Positions 47,973-48,202 of a DNA stretch of 48,202 nt are shown here, one piece after another. The notes beneath the pieces are model-generated. The model searched no databases. It saw only the letters and a program-made list of their open reading frames with translations, and was not told the DNA's origin. The stretch covers positions 1 through 48,202 of the forward strand of contig JAHJLF010000049.1 in assembly GCA_018821925.1 (NCBI GenBank), written 5' to 3'. Made by a program: the position numbers and the translations under genes. The stretch comes from Candidatus Edwardsbacteria bacterium (GTDB lineage: Bacteria > Edwardsbacteria > AC1 > EtOH8). How positions within the stretch are numbered: position 1 is the stretch's first letter; each line of letters opens with the position of its first letter.

Positions 47973-48202
47973 ATGAAACAAAAACTCGTTCTCCTCTTGA
48001 GTTCCATTCTATTTGTGGGACTCTTTGCAAATAATTCTTTTGGGCAGGATGATCAAACAGTTTATGTTACAAGAACAGGTGCTAAATATCACCGGGTAAC
48101 TTGCAGCTATCTTCGCCAGAGTTCAATACCAATGAAACTGTCAGAAGCAGTTAATTATTATGGTCCTTGTTCAAGATGCCATCCCCCCGTGTTAAACAAT
48201 CA
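47973..48202 (+). CDS. Small exported protein with Cys motif, 3' end outside the window
   Basis: The frame opens at ATG 47973 and is still open at the window end (76 codons visible). A signal peptide (MKQKLVLLLSSILFVGLFA) is followed by VYVTRTGAKYHRVTCSYLRQ and GPCSRCHPP. The pattern TG..YHR..C.YL...C..C.PP is a small putative metal-binding module found at the ends of secreted nucleases and competence-type proteins. It follows the exported nuclease by 53 bases on the same strand and may act with it (inference). Confidence 0.8.
   Translation, partial: MKQKLVLLLSSILFVGLFANNSFGQDDQTVYVTRTGAKYHRVTCSYLRQSSIPMKLSEAVNYYGPCSRCHPPVLNN

Noticed and set aside
1-48202. CRISPR array
   Set aside because: No series of regularly spaced direct repeats of 20-40 bases was seen; the only repeats are the M28 gene blocks and tRNA copies.

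Overview
The window looks like a chromosome segment of an uncultured Gram-negative bacterium of the Fibrobacteres-Chlorobi-Bacteroidetes type or a neighbouring candidate phylum (inference). Three large secreted proteins end in a FlgD-like / type IX-like C-terminal sorting domain with an NPFN- or NPFT-type start. The cell also has a TonB system, a TonB-dependent receptor, an Lnt lipoprotein acyltransferase and a Bacteroidetes-style AddAB nuclease. No rRNA or other strict phylogenetic marker is present, so the phylum cannot be fixed from this window.

Bases 1-39750 are moderately GC-rich housekeeping and envelope DNA. In order they hold: the 3' end of a TPR protein; a two-gene unit (small winged-helix-like protein and giant secreted protein) behind a near-consensus sigma-54 promoter, with a sigma-54 activator gene just upstream on the same strand; a secreted LPP20-like protein; PcrA helicase; a PflX-type radical SAM protein; a Cys-rich sensor kinase with a receiver-only response regulator; an outer-membrane-like protein; HtpX; two tandem M28 peptidase paralogues whose 3' halves look homogenised; addA-addB; two tRNA-Ser genes with a decayed tRNA-like copy between them; an ECF sigma/anti-sigma pair; TonB; purN-lnt; a cobalamin uptake operon read from a B12 riboswitch (btuF-btuC-btuD-small winged-helix protein-TonB receptor); and a tRNA-Arg(ACG)-tadA-tRNA-Ser(CGA) unit in which the A34 deaminase sits 7 bases behind its own substrate tRNA.

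At about 39758 the sequence changes. A 3' fragment of a tRNA-Lys(CTT) gene lies on the minus strand, and everything to its right up to about 47060 is strikingly AT-rich. The polarity of the fragment means the inserted element lies to its right, so 39807 onward is read as a genomic island whose other end, with the intact tRNA-Lys, is outside the window. The island cargo resembles a defence island. It holds (i) a three-gene unit of a GHKL ATPase with a STAS-like N-terminus, a small STAS-like protein and a PIN nuclease; (ii) a GNAT-methyltransferase fusion with a different base composition; and (iii) a three-gene unit of a nucleoside deoxyribosyltransferase-like protein, an HD-type dGTPase and a short RlmN/Cfr-like radical SAM enzyme. 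A secreted NucA-type endonuclease and the start of a small Cys-motif exported protein close the window.

The most interesting candidates for an undescribed system are units (i) and (iii). Unit (i) looks like partner switching coupled to an RNase toxin. Unit (iii) looks like nucleotide-pool manipulation coupled to RNA methylation. Both functions are inferred from domains and gene order only.
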